DNA of 64,000 nucleotides from Pantoea sp. Ap-967 (GCF_011752565.1 NZ_VWXK01000034.1:1-64000), one strand, 5' to 3'; shown: positions 1 to 8,057, counted from the first letter of the stretch. Notes: generated by a model not told the origin, from the sequence alone. Made by a program: numbers and translations.

Positions 1-1
1 C

Positions 2-94
2 GAGTACATCCATTACTACAACCACGAACGAATCAAAATGAAGCTCAATGGCCTGAGTCCTGTGGCTTACAGGACTCAGGCTGAGGTAGCCTAG
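2..94 (+). CDS. IS3-family transposase OrfB, C-terminal end only (cut by window start)
   Basis: The reading frame is open from base 2 and ends at TAG 92-94. It translates to the familiar IS3/IS150-group ending: a YIHYYNHERI motif, then KMKLNGLSPVAYR, then a short tail. OrfB is the DDE integrase of these elements, and this stretch lies just after the catalytic core. Only 30 residues are inside the window, so I cannot tell whether the element is intact. The IS terminal repeat follows 6 bases later. The call rests on motif recognition and is fairly safe for the family, not for the exact IS name. Confidence 0.82.
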   Translation, partial: EYIHYYNHERIKMKLNGLSPVAYRTQAEVA

Positions 95-100
95 CTTCGA

Positions 101-126
101 CCGTCTAACATTTGGGGCGCAGTTCA
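101..126. repeat. Right terminal inverted repeat of the IS3-family element
   Basis: Read from the outside in (126 to 101), the sequence begins TGAACTGCGCCCCAAATG. This has the TG...CA tip and the layout seen in IS150-group ends. It sits directly behind the transposase stop codon, which is where an IS3 right end belongs. The host sequence therefore starts at about 127. The target duplication cannot be checked because the left end is outside the window. Confidence 0.65.
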
Positions 127-143
127 CCTGCACAACCCCGCCC

Positions 144-191
144 GGTAGGAGCGAGCGCAGCTCGCGATCACCGGCAGCGCCGGTGGCAGGC
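144..191. repeat. REP palindrome, GAGCGCAGCTCGCGA type
   Basis: A single copy of the common P. putida-type REP (GTAGGAGCGAGCGCAGCTCG) lies between the IS end and the arsB stop codon, followed by a short GCCGGTGGC-type hairpin. It is the first of many such elements in the window. Confidence 0.75.
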
Positions 192-193
192 CT

Positions 194-1477
194 TCACATA
201 CTCAACCGCAGCGCCAGGGCCGCCAAGGTCACCAGCAGCACCGGCACGGTCAGCAGTACCCCGACCTTGAAATAATACCCCCAGCCAATCTGCACGCCCT
301 TGCGCGCCAGCACATGCAACCACAGCAAGGTCGCCAGGCTGCCGATCGGGGTGATCTTCGGGCCCAGGTCGCAGCCGATCACGTTGGCGTAGATCATCGC
401 CTCGCGTACCACGCCCTGGGCGTCGCTGGCATGGATCGACAGCGCACCGATCAACACGCTGGGCAGGTTGTTCATCACCGACGACAACAACGCTGCAATC
501 AGCCCGGTGCCCAGCGAAGCCGCCCACACGCCATGACCGGCCAGGCCATTGAGCAGGTGGGTCAGCGAGTCGGTGAGGCCGGCATTGCGCAGGCCATACA
601 CCACCAGGTACATCCCCAGGGAAAACACCACGATATGCCAAGGTGCCTCGCGCAGCACGCGGCGGGTGCTGATCACGTGCCCCCGCGCCGCCACGGCGAA
701 CAGCACCAGTGCCCCGGCGGCGGACACCGCGCTCACCGGAATGCCCAGCGGCTCCAGCACGAACAACCCGGCCAGCAGCCCCACCAGCACCACCCAGCCC
801 ACGCGGAACGTCGCGCGGTCACGGATGGCCAAGGCGGGTTGCTTGAGGCCCGCGCTGGCATAGCGGGCCGGAATGTCGCGGCGAAAATACAGCCACAGCA
901 CCAGCAAGGTGGCCGCCACCGCCACCAGGTTCACCGGCACCATCACCGCCGCATAGGCATTGAAGCCCAGGCCGAAGTAGTCGGCCGAAACGATGTTCAC
1001 CAGGTTCGACACCACCAACGGCAAGCTGGCGGTGTCGGCGATAAAGCCTGCGCCCATGACGAAGGCCAGGGTCGCGGCGGCGGAGAAGCGCAACGCCAGC
1101 AACATCGACATCACGATCGGGGTGAGGATCAGCGCCGCGCCATCGTTGGCGAACAGCGCCGATACCGCCGCGCCCAGCAGCACCATGAAGGCGAACAGCC
1201 GGCGCCCGTCACCCCGCGCCCAGCGCGCCACATGCAGCGCCGCCCACTCGAAGAACCCGGCCTCATCCAGCAGCAGGCTGATGACGATCAGGGCGATGAA
1301 GGTGGCGGTGGCGTTCCAGATGATCGCCCACACGGTGGGTATGTCGTGCAGCGAAACCACGCCGAACACCAGCGCCAGCAGCGCACCCAGGCAGGCGCTC
1401 CAGCCAACGCCGAGGCCTTTGGGCTGCCAGATGACCAGGGCCAGGGTAAGCAGGAAGATCGACGCGGCTGGGAGCAT
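194..1477 (-). CDS. arsB: Arsenite efflux permease ArsB
   Basis: A 427-residue inner-membrane protein made almost entirely of hydrophobic segments, matching the usual ArsB length. Recognisable features are the N-terminal IWQPKGLGVGW and the GAAVSALFANDGAALILTP segment typical of ArsB. It exports arsenite or antimonite using the proton gradient. A TTG at 1483 would add two residues, but I chose the ATG at 1477 because Pseudomonas ArsB proteins start with Met-Leu at this point. No arsR, arsC or arsH lies beside it. Its neighbours are a toxin-antitoxin pair upstream and an IS end downstream, so it may be a fragment of an ars operon or use a distant regulator. Confidence 0.85.
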   Translation of the reverse strand: MLPAASIFLLTLALVIWQPKGLGVGWSACLGALLALVFGVVSLHDIPTVWAIIWNATATFIALIVISLLLDEAGFFEWAALHVARWARGDGRRLFAFMVLLGAAVSALFANDGAALILTPIVMSMLLALRFSAAATLAFVMGAGFIADTASLPLVVSNLVNIVSADYFGLGFNAYAAVMVPVNLVAVAATLLVLWLYFRRDIPARYASAGLKQPALAIRDRATFRVGWVVLVGLLAGLFVLEPLGIPVSAVSAAGALVLFAVAARGHVISTRRVLREAPWHIVVFSLGMYLVVYGLRNAGLTDSLTHLLNGLAGHGVWAASLGTGLIAALLSSVMNNLPSVLIGALSIHASDAQGVVREAMIYANVIGCDLGPKITPIGSLATLLWLHVLARKGVQIGWGYYFKVGVLLTVPVLLVTLAALALRLSM

Positions 1478-1501
1478 GGGCAAGGCTCTTGGGGGGCCGG
1501 A

Positions 1502-1978
1502 TTAATGAACGCGGGCGGCGACTTGGAACATGCGTGGGTCATACATGAAGTCGTAGACCTCCACCACCTGGATTCGGCTCACCGCCGGGTGCGCAGGGTT
1601 GATGACGATGTTGCGTTCCAGCGGCAAGATGGCCGAAGGGACGATCAGGCCCAGGTGGCTGTTGGCTTTCAGCCAGGCGCTGCCGAAGGCCATGCTGGGG
1701 CGGTCGGCAGGCAGGCTGGCCCAGCCTTCAGGCAGCCCGGATGCGTCGACTTCAAGGTACAGGGCAGCCTCCGCGGGCAGCTCGAAACAGGTAATCTTCA
1801 ACGGGTAGGTCGGCTCGCCGTCGGCATGCACGAAGGTTTCCAGGCAGCAGATGGCCGGCGTCAGGCCCATGTACACGGCTGGCAGGTCCTGGTCATTCCA
1901 GCGTCCCCCTTCGATGGCGGCGCCCCTGCCGGTGAGGTCGGTGGCGCGCTTGGCCTTTGCGATTCGCCATGCCCGCAT
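1502..1978 (-). CDS. RES-domain toxin of a RES/Xre toxin-antitoxin module
   Basis: A 158-residue protein carrying the RES signature: RGAAIEGGRWN near residues 18-28, then YMGLTPAICCLE and an N-terminal Arg-rich start MRAWRI. RES toxins of this family degrade NAD+ and stop growth. The ATG at 1978 overlaps the stop of the upstream gene as TGATG, which fixes the start and implies translational coupling. A longer frame reaching 2101 exists, but that extension only overlaps the antitoxin. Length and motifs are complete, so the toxin should be active. Confidence 0.86.
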   Translation of the reverse strand: MRAWRIAKAKRATDLTGRGAAIEGGRWNDQDLPAVYMGLTPAICCLETFVHADGEPTYPLKITCFELPAEAALYLEVDASGLPEGWASLPADRPSMAFGSAWLKANSHLGLIVPSAILPLERNIVINPAHPAVSRIQVVEVYDFMYDPRMFQVAARVH

Positions 1979-2442
1979 CAGGCAACCCCGCCCCAGTCCA
2001 GCGCGTGCAGCACCCGGCGAACCTGCTTGGCGCCGATTTCGGTTTCGCACAACAGAATGGGGGCGACATTGCCCAGGGCCTTGTTCGGCCGGGACAACCA
2101 CTGCGCCGCTGCCTCGCGGTTTTCAAAGACTTCCTCGGCCAGGTGGGAAACCACGGCAATGCGGTCCAGGCGTTCGGAGGCAACGGTGTCGAGGGCTTCC
2201 TGTTCGCGAACCCGGCGCTCTAGGGTAGAGATCGACGCATTGAGCAGCAGCGCCAGGGTCAGGTCTTCAAGGTTGAAGGTGTAGCGGACCGCACGGAACA
2301 GGTGCGCGGCGAAGCCTTGCTTGATCTGCAGCAGCCGCTCGGACTCGTTCAGGGCATAGCGGCCGGCGCTGAATGCCCAGAATTCCTGGACGCTCACGCT
2401 GCGCAGGTCTTCTTTGTTACGTTGGGCGATTGAAGTGCTCAT
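1978..2442 (-). CDS. Xre/MbcA/ParS-type antitoxin
   Basis: A 154-residue protein. Residues about 30-90 form an Xre-like helical DNA-binding region. The C-terminus (from about 95) is a DUF2384/MbcA-ParS toxin-binding domain, with the NKALGN motif and LCETEIGAKQVRRVL helix. It should neutralise the RES toxin encoded by the next gene and repress its own promoter. The start at 2442 is preceded by GGAGG; the alternative start at 2511 would lie upstream of the likely promoter. The overlap with the toxin gene keeps antitoxin first in the operon, as usual for this family. Confidence 0.83.
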   Translation of the reverse strand: MSTSIAQRNKEDLRSVSVQEFWAFSAGRYALNESERLLQIKQGFAAHLFRAVRYTFNLEDLTLALLLNASISTLERRVREQEALDTVASERLDRIAVVSHLAEEVFENREAAAQWLSRPNKALGNVAPILLCETEIGAKQVRRVLHALDWGGVA

Positions 2443-2451
2443 CACGCCTCC

Positions 2452-2487
2452 GTCAATTGACTTGGATTTTTCGTCAAATGAAGTATA
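2452..2487 (-). promoter_or_regulatory. Likely promoter and operator of the RES/Xre operon
   Basis: Just upstream of the antitoxin start is a perfect palindrome GTCAATTGAC (2452-2461), followed by another GTCAA half-site at 2473-2477. On the minus strand a TATACT (2487-2482) could be the -10 box, which would put these repeats just after the transcription start. That is a fitting place for antitoxin autorepression. The -35 box is not clear. Confidence 0.45.
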
Positions 2488-2560
2488 GGCCTGTGCAGCG
2501 TGAAACGGCACTACCTTTCGGCAGGGCCACGCCTGCGCCCGGGAGGCGTGGCCGCCTGGT

Positions 2561-3652
2561 TCAACCTGCAGTCACGGCGGCAAAGGCCTCGCGGAACCGC
2601 GCCATGTCCTGCTCATCGCCCACGCTCACGCGCACCCAATTTGGCCAGCTAGGCCACACCCGCCCCACCAGCACCCCGCGCTTGGCCAGCCGTTCCACCA
2701 CCGGTTGCGCCGGCCCGCGCAGGTCGATCATGAAGCAGTTGGTTTGCGAGGCCGTGCACCGGAAGCCCCGTTCACCCAGCCAGGCGATGGTCTGTTCGCG
2801 CAGCTGCGCGGTGTCGGCCTTGCGCTGCGGCACCAATTGCCGGTCGCGCACGCTGGCCAGTGCCGCCAGCAGGGTTGGTGCAGCGGCCACGTTTTCCCCG
2901 TCGTACACTTCCAGGCGTTGCAGCAACGCGGCTTGGCCAATGGCCAGGCCCAGGCGTGCGCCTGCCATGCCGTAGAGCTTGGAGAAGGTTTGCAAGACCA
3001 GCAGCTCGGGGTGTTCCTTGACCAGGCCGATGCAGCTTTGGGCATCACTGAAATGGATGTAGGCCTCATCCACCAGCACCACGGTACCTGCGGGTTTGTG
3101 CTTGAGCAAACGCTCGATGTCGCTGCGCGGGGTCAGGGTGCCGGTGGGGTTGTTGGGGTTGCACAGGTAGATCAGCCCAGGGGCATGGTCGGCCGCCAGC
3201 ATCGCGTCTACGTCATGGGCATGGCGGGCATCCAGGGCAATGTTGTGCACCGGCACGCCGCGGGCCTCGGCCGCCTCTGCGGCCGCTTCGTAGGAAGGTT
3301 CTGCCAGCACCAGGCTGCGTGGCCCGGTGAACGCCACCACCGCATGCTGCAGGGCCAGCTTGGAGCCACAGAACACCTGTACCTGCCCGGCCTCCAGGCC
3401 GTGCTGGGCGGCGAACACGTCGATCAGTTCGTATTGGGCATCATAGGGGTAGCGCCCGCACAGCTCGATGCCTTGGCGCATCGCCTCGCGCGCGCCCGGG
3501 CTGGGGCCCCAGGGGCTTTCGTTGTAGTTGATGCGCACGGGGCTGCTGCGCGAAGGCGGCGCAGGGGTGGCAGCGTTGGCCCAGCTGAACTGGCCGAGCA
3601 GGGGCAGGGCAACGCCCAGGCCCACCAACGAGCGACGTGTCAAATCGGTCAT
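2561..3652 (-). CDS. Tat-exported aminotransferase of the histidinol-phosphate aminotransferase fold
   Basis: A 363-residue class I/II PLP-dependent aminotransferase. The catalytic parts are all present: NPNNPTG at 165-171, Asp195 in VLVDEAY, the Schiff-base Lys225 in QTFSKLYGMAGAR and Arg233. Residues 1-28 look like a twin-arginine signal: TRRSLVGLG, a hydrophobic run, then an ANA cleavage site. This suggests a periplasmic PLP enzyme, which is uncommon. The nearest cytosolic relative by fold is HisC, but HisC has no export signal and this gene is not among his genes. The substrate cannot be read from sequence. It stands alone between the toxin-antitoxin pair and the heme oxygenase. Confidence 0.8.
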   Translation of the reverse strand: MTDLTRRSLVGLGVALPLLGQFSWANAATPAPPSRSSPVRINYNESPWGPSPGAREAMRQGIELCGRYPYDAQYELIDVFAAQHGLEAGQVQVFCGSKLALQHAVVAFTGPRSLVLAEPSYEAAAEAAEARGVPVHNIALDARHAHDVDAMLAADHAPGLIYLCNPNNPTGTLTPRSDIERLLKHKPAGTVVLVDEAYIHFSDAQSCIGLVKEHPELLVLQTFSKLYGMAGARLGLAIGQAALLQRLEVYDGENVAAAPTLLAALASVRDRQLVPQRKADTAQLREQTIAWLGERGFRCTASQTNCFMIDLRGPAQPVVERLAKRGVLVGRVWPSWPNWVRVSVGDEQDMARFREAFAAVTAG

Positions 3653-3748
3653 GGAGCAGCTTCCTTGTTGTCATGGGATACAGCAAGGGACGAGGGGCAA
3701 CGCCGCCGATTAATGATGGCAAAACGCCCGATTTGCCTGGCGAGTGCG

Positions 3749-4336
3749 CTAGATCAGCACGTTGCGCTGGCCGAGCCAGGCTTCGAACAGCTGGAACGTG
3801 GCCACTGCTGCCTGCACGCTTGCAGCCTGTGCCGCAGCGCTGGCCGGCGCCTGGCCCAGGCGTTCGAGGAAACTGCGCCAGTAGCTGGCAGTGCGCTCGC
3901 CGTAGACATCGAGGAAGCCGGCGCCGTTGTCTGCGCCAATCCCGAAGCGTTCGGCCATGGCCTTCTTCAGCACCTGGCCACCCAGGGTCGAGCCCTCCAG
4001 CACGTACATCACCCCCAAGGCGCTGGCTTCGTCGTGCACGCTCGGCAGGGCCTGGCACAGGGGCAGGGCGTCGATATCGGCAGGGCTGAGGTTCAGGGCT
4101 TGCAGGTCCAGGCTCAGGGCGGGCAGTTTGACGCGGCCCGGTTCCTGGTAGCTGGCCAGGCGTGCCTCCAGTGGTGCATGGAAGCCATAGTACGCCTGCA
4201 GCAGGCAGCTGTAGGCTGCGGGGTCGAAGCCTGGGCTGAAGAACGGCAGGCGTGCCTCCAGCGCCTTGTGGCAATCGCGGGTGCCTTCGCGCAGGGCGAG
4301 GAGCAGGGGGCTGGGCGTGGTGGTGCGGGTGGGCAT
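3749..4336 (-). CDS. Biliverdin-producing heme oxygenase
   Basis: A 195-residue soluble protein of normal bacterial heme oxygenase length. His23 in REGTRDCHKALE matches the proximal heme ligand motif, and YVLEGSTLGGQVL (111-123) matches the distal helix glycine motif. It opens heme to biliverdin, CO and iron. In many pseudomonads such an enzyme supplies chromophore to a bacteriophytochrome, but no phytochrome gene is in this window. I chose the ATG at 4336; the frame stays open to 4885 but overlaps the divergent phosphatase gene. Iron scavenging is the alternative role. Confidence 0.85.
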   Translation of the reverse strand: MPTRTTTPSPLLLALREGTRDCHKALEARLPFFSPGFDPAAYSCLLQAYYGFHAPLEARLASYQEPGRVKLPALSLDLQALNLSPADIDALPLCQALPSVHDEASALGVMYVLEGSTLGGQVLKKAMAERFGIGADNGAGFLDVYGERTASYWRSFLERLGQAPASAAAQAASVQAAVATFQLFEAWLGQRNVLI

Positions 4337-4465
4337 CGGTCGGGCTCTGCTGGCTATTTGCCTGGGTTGGCTAGCCGATGCTAACCCGGCACTGCCCCTT
4401 GGCGTGACTTTTGTTGCAGTAAAAGTGCAGCCGGCGTGGTAAACCGGTGACTTCGTTTCGCAACC

Positions 4466-5017
4466 ATGAGCCTGCCGGTGAAAGCCATTCGCCTGATCCT
4501 GATCTGCCACGCCCTGACCCATGCCCAGAAAACGGGCTGCCTGGCACACCCTGACGACGGCATCCTGCCGCTCAGCGGGCCGCCTCCGGCCCTTGAACCG
4601 GGCGTGCGCGTGTTGGCCGCACCGGAGCGGCGAGCCAGGGAAACGGCGGCCTGGTTGTCTGCCCAGGTGCAGGTCGAACGGGCATTGGCTGATTGCGACC
4701 TGGGGCGTTGGCAGGGCATGCCGCTCAAGCAACTGCAGGCCGAGCAGCCGCAGGCGCTGGCGCAATGGCTGGAAGATCCGCACAGCGCGCCCCATGGTGG
4801 GGAATCGTTCGTTGCGCTGAATGAGCGGGCCGGTGCCTGGCTGAAGGGCTTCGACAGGCCCGGCGATTGGCTGGCGGTGACCCACCCGTGGGTGATGCGT
4901 GCCGTGTTGGGGCAGGTGCTGGGGTGTTCGTTGGCCGGGGCGCGGTGCATCGATGTGTTGCCGTTGGCGCGGGTGGAACTGAGCTTTACCGGGCAGTGGC
5001 GCTTGCGTCTGGGCTGA
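4466..5017 (+). CDS. Histidine-phosphatase-family protein with altered RHG motif
   Basis: A 183-residue protein with the phosphoglycerate-mutase fold: the N-terminal motif region LICHALTHAQKTG, a middle LAAPERRARETAAWL, then DLGRWQGMPL and a late VTHPWVMRA. In the family the first motif is R-H-G and the Arg binds phosphate; here it reads Cys-His-Ala, so the Arg and Gly are missing while both His (at the first motif and in VTHP) remain. It may be a divergent or weak phosphatase. It is transcribed divergently from heme oxygenase. There is no clear ribosome-binding site before the ATG, so the start is less certain. Confidence 0.7.
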   Translation: MSLPVKAIRLILICHALTHAQKTGCLAHPDDGILPLSGPPPALEPGVRVLAAPERRARETAAWLSAQVQVERALADCDLGRWQGMPLKQLQAEQPQALAQWLEDPHSAPHGGESFVALNERAGAWLKGFDRPGDWLAVTHPWVMRAVLGQVLGCSLAGARCIDVLPLARVELSFTGQWRLRLG

Positions 5018-5035
5018 CGGGCGCCACGCTGGGGG

Positions 5036-5821
5036 TCAGAACGCCAGCTTGTAGCCGATCAGCAGCAGCATGCCGGCCAGGCACGGGCGCAGCACGCGGT
5101 CGGAAATGCGCCCGGTGAGGTGGCTGCCCAGGTAGATGCCCGGCAGCGAGCCCAGCAGCAGGTAACCCAGCAGCGACCAGTCCATGTTGCCCATGCCGGC
5201 GTGGCCAATACCGGCCACCAGGGTCAGCGGCACGGCGTGGGCGATTTCGGTGCCGACCAGGCGGCGGGTGGCCAGGAACGGGTAAAGCAGGAACAGCGCC
5301 ACGGTGCCCAGGGCACCGGCGCCGATGGACGTCAGGGTCACCATCACCCCCAGCACTACGCCGGTGAGCACGGTCAGGGTGTTCAGGCTGCGGTCGCTGA
5401 GGTGGTAGTGGTCACCGGCATGGCGGTTGGCAAACGCCTGCAGGCGGGATTTGAACAGGATCGCCAGGGCGGTAAGGATCAGCACCACGGCCAGGCCTTG
5501 CTTGATGATGCCGTTAAGCGCCGTGGTGTCGGTGTGCAGGGTGCTGAGGAACCACAGGGTCAGGGCAGCGGCCGGCACACTGCCGAGGCTGAGCATGCCG
5601 GTGATTTTCCAGTCGATGTTCTTGTTGCGGGCATGTACCCAAACGCCACTGCCCTTGGTGATGGCGGCGTAGAGCAGGTCGGTGCCCACGGCGGTGGCCG
5701 GGTTGATACCGAACCACAAGAGGATTGGCGTCATCAGCGAGCCGCCACCGACGCCGGTCATGCCGACGATGAAACCCACAACCAGTCCGGCAATGGTGAA
5801 ACCGAAAGAACCTACATCCAT
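5036..5821 (-). CDS. TSUP-family permease (TauE/SafE type)
   Basis: A 261-residue membrane protein of the TauE/SafE sulfite-exporter family. The hallmark N-terminal repeat IVGMTGVGGGSLMTP sits near residues 18-32, followed by ATAVGTDLLYA, and a matching second half has the VMVTLTSIGAGALGTV segment. These carriers move sulfite, sulfonates or other organic anions across the inner membrane; the substrate cannot be inferred. It converges on the histidine-phosphatase gene with only 18 bases between stops. The upstream 350 bases hold only repeats. Confidence 0.84.
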   Translation of the reverse strand: MDVGSFGFTIAGLVVGFIVGMTGVGGGSLMTPILLWFGINPATAVGTDLLYAAITKGSGVWVHARNKNIDWKITGMLSLGSVPAAALTLWFLSTLHTDTTALNGIIKQGLAVVLILTALAILFKSRLQAFANRHAGDHYHLSDRSLNTLTVLTGVVLGVMVTLTSIGAGALGTVALFLLYPFLATRRLVGTEIAHAVPLTLVAGIGHAGMGNMDWSLLGYLLLGSLPGIYLGSHLTGRISDRVLRPCLAGMLLLIGYKLAF

Positions 5822-5965
5822 ACGCTACTCGACTGCCCAGCTTTGCCCGTTATCGGATGGAGCCAGCATATAGATTTTTTTATAGCCAAATAGACTTGTT
5901 CGTTATTAGGTTATAACCGGGGTTGTTGCTGCGGGTGTAGGGATCGGGGGGTGGTGGTGCCTGTG

Positions 5966-6127
5966 AGATCGAGCGCCGCCCGCGCGGCGCATCGCAGGCA
6001 AGCCTGCTCCTACATTTCCAGCGAGAACCAACAAGGCGGTCGCGCGCGATGGCGCAGGCGTAACTGGCCCGAAACAGATGTAGGAGCAGGCTTGCCTGCG
6101 ATGCGCCGCGCGGGCGGCGCTCGATCT
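5966..6127. repeat. Perfect 49-nt inverted REP pair (BIME-like)
   Basis: Arms at 5966-6014 and 6079-6127 are exact reverse complements over all 49 bases, separated by 64 bases. Each arm holds the TGTAGGAGCAGGCTTGCCTG core plus a GC-rich GCCGCGCGGGCGGC palindrome. The element lies between the convergently placed 3' end of the chemoreceptor gene and the 5' region of the TSUP permease. I see no gene in 5822-6170. Confidence 0.93.
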
Positions 6128-6170
6128 ACGCCCCAACAAACACCTCAACCCCTACACCCAGGCCGTGGCG

Positions 6171-8057
6171 TCAAATCCTGAAACTGCCCACCAGCTGCTT
6201 CAAGCGCCCGGCCTGCTGGGCCAGGGCGTCGCAATGCTGCAGCGTCTGGTTGAGGTTCTGCACCCCTTGCTGGTTGAGCGCGTTGATCTGGGTGATGTCC
6301 AGGTTCAGGCTCTCGACCACGGCGGTCTGCTCTTCGGTGGCGGTGGCCACCGATTGGTTCATGCCGTCGATTTCACCGATACGCTGGGTCACGCTGGCCA
6401 GGCGCTCACCGGCCTGGTTGGCCACCTGCACGGTCTGCTCACTGGACACCTGGCTGGTGTTCATGGTGTGCACCGCCTCGCGTGAGCCCACCTGCAGGCT
6501 GGTAATCATGCGGTGGATTTCCTCCGCCGACTCCTGGGTGCGGTGTGCCAGGTTGCGCACTTCGTCGGCCACCACGGCAAAGCCCCGCCCAGCCTCGCCA
6601 GCACGTGCCGCTTCGATGGCCGCGTTCAGCGCCAGCAGGTTGGTTTGCTGGGAAATGCCCTTGATCACGTCGAGAATCTTGCCGATCTCGTCGGTGCTGG
6701 CATTGAGGGTTTCGATCTGCTCGCACGACTCGCTGATGCGTTGCGACAGGGCCGTCATGGCGCTGATGGCCTGCTCGACCACTTCGCGCCCGCCATGGGC
6801 CTGTTCGCTGGCACCGCTGGCGTGTTGCGAGGCGTCGGCAGCGTTACGGGCAATTTCCTGGGTAGCGGCGCCCAGCTGGTTGATGGCGGCCGCCACGCTG
6901 TTGGTGCGCATGCTTTGCTCTTCCGAGCCGATGATCGAGGCGTTGGAGGCGTTGACCACTTTCTCCGACAGGTCGTGGACCAGGCGGGTGGCCGAGGACA
7001 CTTCGCTGATCGAGGTGTGGATACGTTCGACGAAGCGGTTGAACGAGCCGGCCAGTTCACCGAACTCGTCCTTGTGCTGCACGTCCAGGCGGCGGGTGAG
7101 GTCGCCTTCGCCCTCGGCGATGTCACGCATGGCGCGGCCCATGGTGGTCAGCGGGCGCATCAGCAGCGGGATCAGCAGCCCCAGCAAGCCGGCGATGGCG
7201 GCCACGGCAATGACCATGGCGATGATCGCCGAGGTACGGAATTGGCTAAGCGCGGCGTAGGCTTTGTCCTTGTCGATCGACAGGCCGATGTACCACTGCG
7301 CCGACGGCAGGCCGTTGACGGGGGCGAACGAAATCAACCGTTCCTGGCCGTCGAGGGTAACGTCCTGCATGCCGGTGGCCACCCGCAGGTTGCTGCCGGG
7401 GTAGATGTCCTTGAGGTTTTTCATCGCCTGGGTCTTGTCGGGGCTGACGATGACCTGGCCGTTGCTGTCGGCGAGGAAGGCGTGGCCCAGGCCGCCGAAG
7501 TCCACCGAGTTGATGATCTCGACCAGGGTGTCGAGGGTCAGGTCACCACCGACCACGCCGATCAATTCGCCGCTGGCTTGGTTTTTCACCGGTGTGGCGA
7601 TGGTTACCATCAGGCCGCCGACGGCGCCTTGGTAAGGCGCGGTGAGTACGGTCTGGCCTGCGCTGGCGGCGGTGCCGTACCAGGGGCGTTGGCGTGGGTC
7701 GTAGCCGGCGGGCATCTGCGCGTCGGGGCGCTGGGTGAACACGCCGTTGGCCTGGCCCAGGTAGGTGAAGAGGAAATTTCGCGTGTAGGAAGGCTGCTCG
7801 ATCAGCCCGGCCAGGGTGTCGCCTGCACCTTGCTTGGCGATGTCCTGGGCCAGGTTTTCCAGCACCAGGATGCGCCCGCTCATCCAGTTCGACACGCTGC
7901 TGGCTGTCAGCGCGCCGGATTGTTGCATGGACGATTCGATGTTCTGGCGCAGGGTGTTGCGTTGCAGGTAGTCGTTGTAGAGCGTGAACAGGGCAAACGC
8001 CAGCACCACGACACCGCAGGCGCTGAGGAGAATCTTGTGGCGAAATTTCAGGTTCAT
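6171..8057 (-). CDS. Methyl-accepting chemotaxis protein with amino-acid-type dCache domain
   Basis: A 628-residue chemoreceptor: TM1 about 8-27, periplasmic dCache domain about 38-275, TM2 about 277-300, HAMP, then a signalling domain with the QTNLLALNAAIEAARAG hairpin tip. The ligand pocket shows the universal amino-acid motif: Tyr119, Arg124, Trp126 and Tyr127 in GYDPRQRPWYG, Tyr142 and Asp172 in GGDL. This matches PctA of P. aeruginosa and McpA of P. putida, which sense L-amino acids. The protein signals to CheW/CheA in a polar array. There is no CheR-binding pentapeptide at its C-terminus (it ends VGSFRI). Confidence 0.92.
   Translation of the reverse strand: MNLKFRHKILLSACGVVVLAFALFTLYNDYLQRNTLRQNIESSMQQSGALTASSVSNWMSGRILVLENLAQDIAKQGAGDTLAGLIEQPSYTRNFLFTYLGQANGVFTQRPDAQMPAGYDPRQRPWYGTAASAGQTVLTAPYQGAVGGLMVTIATPVKNQASGELIGVVGGDLTLDTLVEIINSVDFGGLGHAFLADSNGQVIVSPDKTQAMKNLKDIYPGSNLRVATGMQDVTLDGQERLISFAPVNGLPSAQWYIGLSIDKDKAYAALSQFRTSAIIAMVIAVAAIAGLLGLLIPLLMRPLTTMGRAMRDIAEGEGDLTRRLDVQHKDEFGELAGSFNRFVERIHTSISEVSSATRLVHDLSEKVVNASNASIIGSEEQSMRTNSVAAAINQLGAATQEIARNAADASQHASGASEQAHGGREVVEQAISAMTALSQRISESCEQIETLNASTDEIGKILDVIKGISQQTNLLALNAAIEAARAGEAGRGFAVVADEVRNLAHRTQESAEEIHRMITSLQVGSREAVHTMNTSQVSSEQTVQVANQAGERLASVTQRIGEIDGMNQSVATATEEQTAVVESLNLDITQINALNQQGVQNLNQTLQHCDALAQQAGRLKQLVGSFRI

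Noticed and set aside
314..2284. A 656-codon plus-strand frame opposite arsB and the toxin-antitoxin genes
   Set aside because: Its translation is Gln/His/Arg-rich low-complexity, typical of the complement of GC-rich genes, and it crosses three well-supported minus-strand genes.
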